From positions 372,001 through 436,000 of the forward strand of contig NZ_JASZYT010000006.1 of NCBI RefSeq assembly GCF_030316765.1: a DNA stretch of 64,000 nt, written 5' to 3'. The stretch comes from Variovorax saccharolyticus (lineage in GTDB: Bacteria; Pseudomonadota; Gammaproteobacteria; Burkholderiales; Burkholderiaceae_C). The number at the start of each line of letters is the position of its first letter. Position 1 is the first letter of the stretch. The position numbers were made by a program, and so were the translations under genes. The notes beneath the pieces are model-generated. The model had not been told where the DNA came from and did not search any database. It saw only the letters and a program-made list of their open reading frames with translations. This document shows positions 51,579-64,000 of this stretch, piece by piece.

Positions 51579-52874
51579 CTAGATGAACGAAACCACCCCC
51601 AGCGCCACCGAAGCCGCCGCCATCGCCGCGGTCGCCAGCCAGCCGAGCACCTGCCACTTGCGCGGCAGCACCATCCGGCCCATCACCCTGGGACTGGACG
51701 ACGCGATCATCACGGCGATCATCACCGGCACCGAGATGACGGCGTTGATCACCGCCGCCCAGTACAGCGCCGAGATCGGATTGAGCCCCGACAGGCTGAT
51801 GCCGACGCCCAGCAGCATCGCCGCCGCGAGGATGGCGTAGAAGCTGCGGCCGCGCGCCAGCGGCAGGTCGAGCCCCTTGCGCAGGCGGAAGTAGCTCGCC
51901 ACCGCCTCGGCCGCCGAGCCCGCGAGCACCGGCAGCGCGAGCATGCCGGTGCCGAGGATGCCGAGCGCGAACAGCCCGAAGGCCGCGTCGCCGGCGATCG
52001 GCTTCAACGCGGCGGCGGCCTGGGCGGTGGTCTCGATGCGGGTCTGTCCGCTGGCATGCAGCGTGGCCGCGGCGGCGGTGATCATGAAGAAGGCGATCAG
52101 GTTCGAGAAGCCCATGCCGACCGCGGTGTCCAGGCGCAGCCGGCGCAATTGCCGGTGCGCCTGCTCGGGCGCGATGCGCAGCGGATGGTCTTCGGCCACG
52201 CGCTTGATCTCCTGTACTTCCTGCGAGGCCTGCCAGAAGAACAGGTAGGGGCTGATGGTGGTGCCGAGGATCGCGACCACCGTGGTGACGTACTCGCGGC
52301 TCCAGTGGAAGTTCGGCGCCACGGTGCCCCGCAACGCCGCGGCCCAGTCCACATCGACCGCGAACACCACGCCCACGTAGGCGAACAGCGACAGCGTGAG
52401 CCACTTGAGCACGCGCACGTAGCGTTCGTAGGGCAGGAACACCTGCAGCAGCAGCGAAGCGATGCCGAAGCCGGCCGCGTACCAGGCCGGCCGGCCGGGC
52501 AGCACCAGCGCCGCCGAATCGCCCATGGCGCTCAGGTCGGCGCCGAGGTTGATCACGTTGGCGACCAGCAGCAGCAGCACCAGCGCCGCCACCAGCCATC
52601 GCGGACAGAAGCGCGCGAAGGTCTCGGTGAGGTTCTTGCCGGTGACGCGGCCGATGCGGGCACTGGCCAGCTGGATGCCCATCATCAGCGGATAGGTGAG
52701 CAGCAGGGTCCAGCCGACGCCGTAGCCGAACTGCGCGCCGGCCTGCGAGTAGGTCGCGATGCCGCTCGGATCGTCGTCGGCGGCGCCCGTGATCAGGCCC
52801 GGGCCGAGCTTGGACCACCACTGCTGTTTCGCGGGCGTGGCTCCGCCGTTTGCTGGCGCCGCAGGCGTGTTCAT
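51579..52874 (-). CDS. NRAMP-related divalent metal transporter
   Basis: 431 residues with eleven predicted membrane helices. The helix 1 motif reads 'GAADDDPSGIATYSQAGAQFGYG', where classical Mn/Fe NRAMP proteins have DPGN, and the helix 6 region reads 'TTISPYLFFWQASQE' instead of a MPH motif. The fold and the transport role in the inner membrane are clear, but the metal site is altered, so Mn2+ may not be the substrate. The ATG at 52874 (MNTPAAPANGG) is preferred; the frame runs on upstream as noncoding sequence. Divergent from the SDR gene. Confidence 0.85.
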   Translation of the reverse strand: MNTPAAPANGGATPAKQQWWSKLGPGLITGAADDDPSGIATYSQAGAQFGYGVGWTLLLTYPLMMGIQLASARIGRVTGKNLTETFARFCPRWLVAALVLLLLVANVINLGADLSAMGDSAALVLPGRPAWYAAGFGIASLLLQVFLPYERYVRVLKWLTLSLFAYVGVVFAVDVDWAAALRGTVAPNFHWSREYVTTVVAILGTTISPYLFFWQASQEVQEIKRVAEDHPLRIAPEQAHRQLRRLRLDTAVGMGFSNLIAFFMITAAAATLHASGQTRIETTAQAAAALKPIAGDAAFGLFALGILGTGMLALPVLAGSAAEAVASYFRLRKGLDLPLARGRSFYAILAAAMLLGVGISLSGLNPISALYWAAVINAVISVPVMIAVMIASSSPRVMGRMVLPRKWQVLGWLATAAMAAASVALGVVSFI

Positions 52875-53063
52875 CGGCGGGCTCCGGAAGATGGGCGTGC
52901 GGCAGCATCGCCGCCGGCCCGGCCGCGACGCATAGGTCGCGGCGCCGACGCGCCGTCGGACTGCGTCGAGTCTGCGCCCTGCACGCGGTCCCGGACGACA
53001 AGGGCGGCACGCCGGGCAGCCTAGCTTGCAGCCATGTCCACCCGATTTCCAGGAGCCCTCCGC

Positions 53064-54053
<990 letters not shown>

Positions 54054-54054
54054 A

Positions 54055-63006
<8,952 letters not shown>

Positions 63007-63178
63007 TCGATGTCTCTCGTCAGTTCTGACTTGCTGAAGGAGTCGAATTGTTGAGTGACCCGGCCGTTTATTAGTCCTTTTCAGTTCAATTCGGTCGGGC
63101 AAAGTGCGACTTAAGTTCGCGTATGAAGCACTACAAAATGCATCTTGTGGGCGAATCGCAACTGCGCCAGCTGGCCCC

Positions 63179-64000
63179 TCAGCCCAGCGCGCGCACCAGT
63201 TCGTCGTAGACCAGCCGCACGCGTGCGGGCACCGGCGCGCGCTGGGCGCGGTAGACATACATCGGCCACGGCTCCGGCGCCTCGGCGTCCAGCACCGACA
63301 CCAGCTGGCCCGCGTCCAATGCCGCCTGCGCCATCGACGCCACCAGCTGTCCGAAGCCCAGGCCGGCCAGCACGGCGGCGAATTCGGCGTCCGTGTCGTC
63401 GGTGATGAACGCAGCCGGAGGCATCGGCAGCTGCCGCCCCCGGCTGAAGAGCCAGGGCCAGGGCCGGCCCGAGTTGCGGTCGATGAGCGCGGTGCGCGGC
63501 AGTGCGGACAGCGCCTCGATGCTGTCGGGCGCACCGGTGCGGGCGATCAGCGAGGGCGCGGCCACCACCCGGAACGGCACCTTGGCCACCGGGCGGGCCA
63601 CGAAGCGGCTGTCGCGCAGCGGCCCGATGCGCACGCCGACATCGATCTGCTGGTCGACCACGTCTGCCAGCTGCTCGGACAGGCGCAGATCGAGCGTCAG
63701 TCCCGGATGGGCCACCAGCATCGGAGCCAGCGCCTGCGGGATCAGCCGGCGCCCGAGCACGCCCGGAGCCGCGACCCGCACGGTGCCGGCATGCTGCGAC
63801 AGCGCCCGGCGATCGCTGCGGTGAAACAGGCCGTCGACGCCGTCGACCGCGGCCCGTGCCCGATCGGCCAGCCCGCGGCCGAAATCGGTGAGTTGCACCC
63901 CGCGCGTGTTGCGGTGGAAGAGCGGCTCGCCCAGCTCTTCCTCGAGTTCGCGCACGGCGCGGGTGACGACCTGCGGCGACACCGACAGCCGCACCGCGGC
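63179..64000 (-). CDS. LysR family transcriptional regulator, N-terminus cut
   Basis: The frame stays open to the window end, so about 273 residues are visible and the first 25 or so are missing. The helix-turn-helix end is seen in 'LSVSPQVVTRAVRELEEELGEPLFHRNTRGVQLTDFG', read as SPQVVTRAVRELE followed by LFHRNTRGVQLT, the LysR signature. The effector domain follows ('VRVAAPGVLGRRLIPQALAPML', 'VDVGVRIGPLRDS' in part). The subgroup that acts on single-gene divergent targets is typical. The 172-base gap to the autotransporter start holds that gene's promoter. Confidence 0.92.
   Translation of the reverse strand, partial: AAVRLSVSPQVVTRAVRELEEELGEPLFHRNTRGVQLTDFGRGLADRARAAVDGVDGLFHRSDRRALSQHAGTVRVAAPGVLGRRLIPQALAPMLVAHPGLTLDLRLSEQLADVVDQQIDVGVRIGPLRDSRFVARPVAKVPFRVVAAPSLIARTGAPDSIEALSALPRTALIDRNSGRPWPWLFSRGRQLPMPPAAFITDDTDAEFAAVLAGLGFGQLVASMAQAALDAGQLVSVLDAEAPEPWPMYVYRAQRAPVPARVRLVYDELVRALG

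Overview
The window looks like chromosomal DNA from a high-GC betaproteobacterium of the order Burkholderiales, most likely Comamonadaceae (Variovorax, Ramlibacter or Acidovorax type). This rests on very high GC, an uptake protein of the Bug family, a TctD/TctE-like two-component pair, a type 2 ArgC, a SWIB-tailed topoisomerase III and GC-rich intergenic palindromes. No rRNA, tRNA, prophage, intact insertion sequence or CRISPR array was seen. Family assignments come from reading motifs; no database search was run.

Layout. 1-4.3 kb: the end of a TerC gene, two small membrane proteins, an M48 protease, moaC and a glycosyltransferase-like gene. 4.5-12.2 kb: a tightly overlapping minor-pilin operon (pilV-pilW-pilX-pilY1-pilE-fimT). 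12.2-17.3 kb: a more AT-rich stretch on the minus strand with the major pilin pilA, its sigma-54-type promoter, and a 1246-residue fusion of a PAP2/Aur1-like membrane domain to a spermidine-synthase-like membrane protein. 17.3-22.0 kb: a signalling cluster of a CHASE2 class III cyclase, a class II cyclic-nucleotide phosphodiesterase, a tandem-FHA protein and a PP2C phosphatase, followed by a second terC. 22.8-27.7 kb: sucCD, argC and recA-recX, with two abutting LexA boxes at the recA promoter. 27.8-30.5 kb: a MarR regulator and a two-component system.

30.5-37 kb: a short operon SET-domain protein, birA, small membrane protein runs left; topoisomerase III with histone-H1-like linker and SWIB tail, a tiny lipoprotein and an amidohydrolase run right. 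37-40.3 kb: a class C26 glutamine-amidotransferase-like hydrolase, a sugar isomerase and a catalytically degenerate HtrA-like protein. 40.3-42.9 kb: a strong -10 box, a structured leader, a small ORF, an infA paralogue, dbpA and a tiny basic protein, closed by tandem hairpins. 43-46 kb: TetR regulator divergent from an extradiol-dioxygenase-like VOC protein and a dihaem cytochrome c. 46-54 kb: a Bug receptor with an M20 amidohydrolase, a GDSL hydrolase, a Rad3-type helicase with an N-terminal nuclease-like domain, an NRAMP-related transporter with altered metal motifs and an SDR. 54-63 kb: one 2983-residue autotransporter with an ESPR signal, a glycine-rich head and near-identical 882-bp tandem repeats. 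The right edge cuts a LysR regulator.

The most distinctive parts are the pilA-linked PAP2/spermidine-synthase fusion beside a cyclic-nucleotide module, the repeat-expanded autotransporter, the SET/SWIB-topoisomerase pair, the nuclease-helicase fusion and the structured leader upstream of infA-dbpA.
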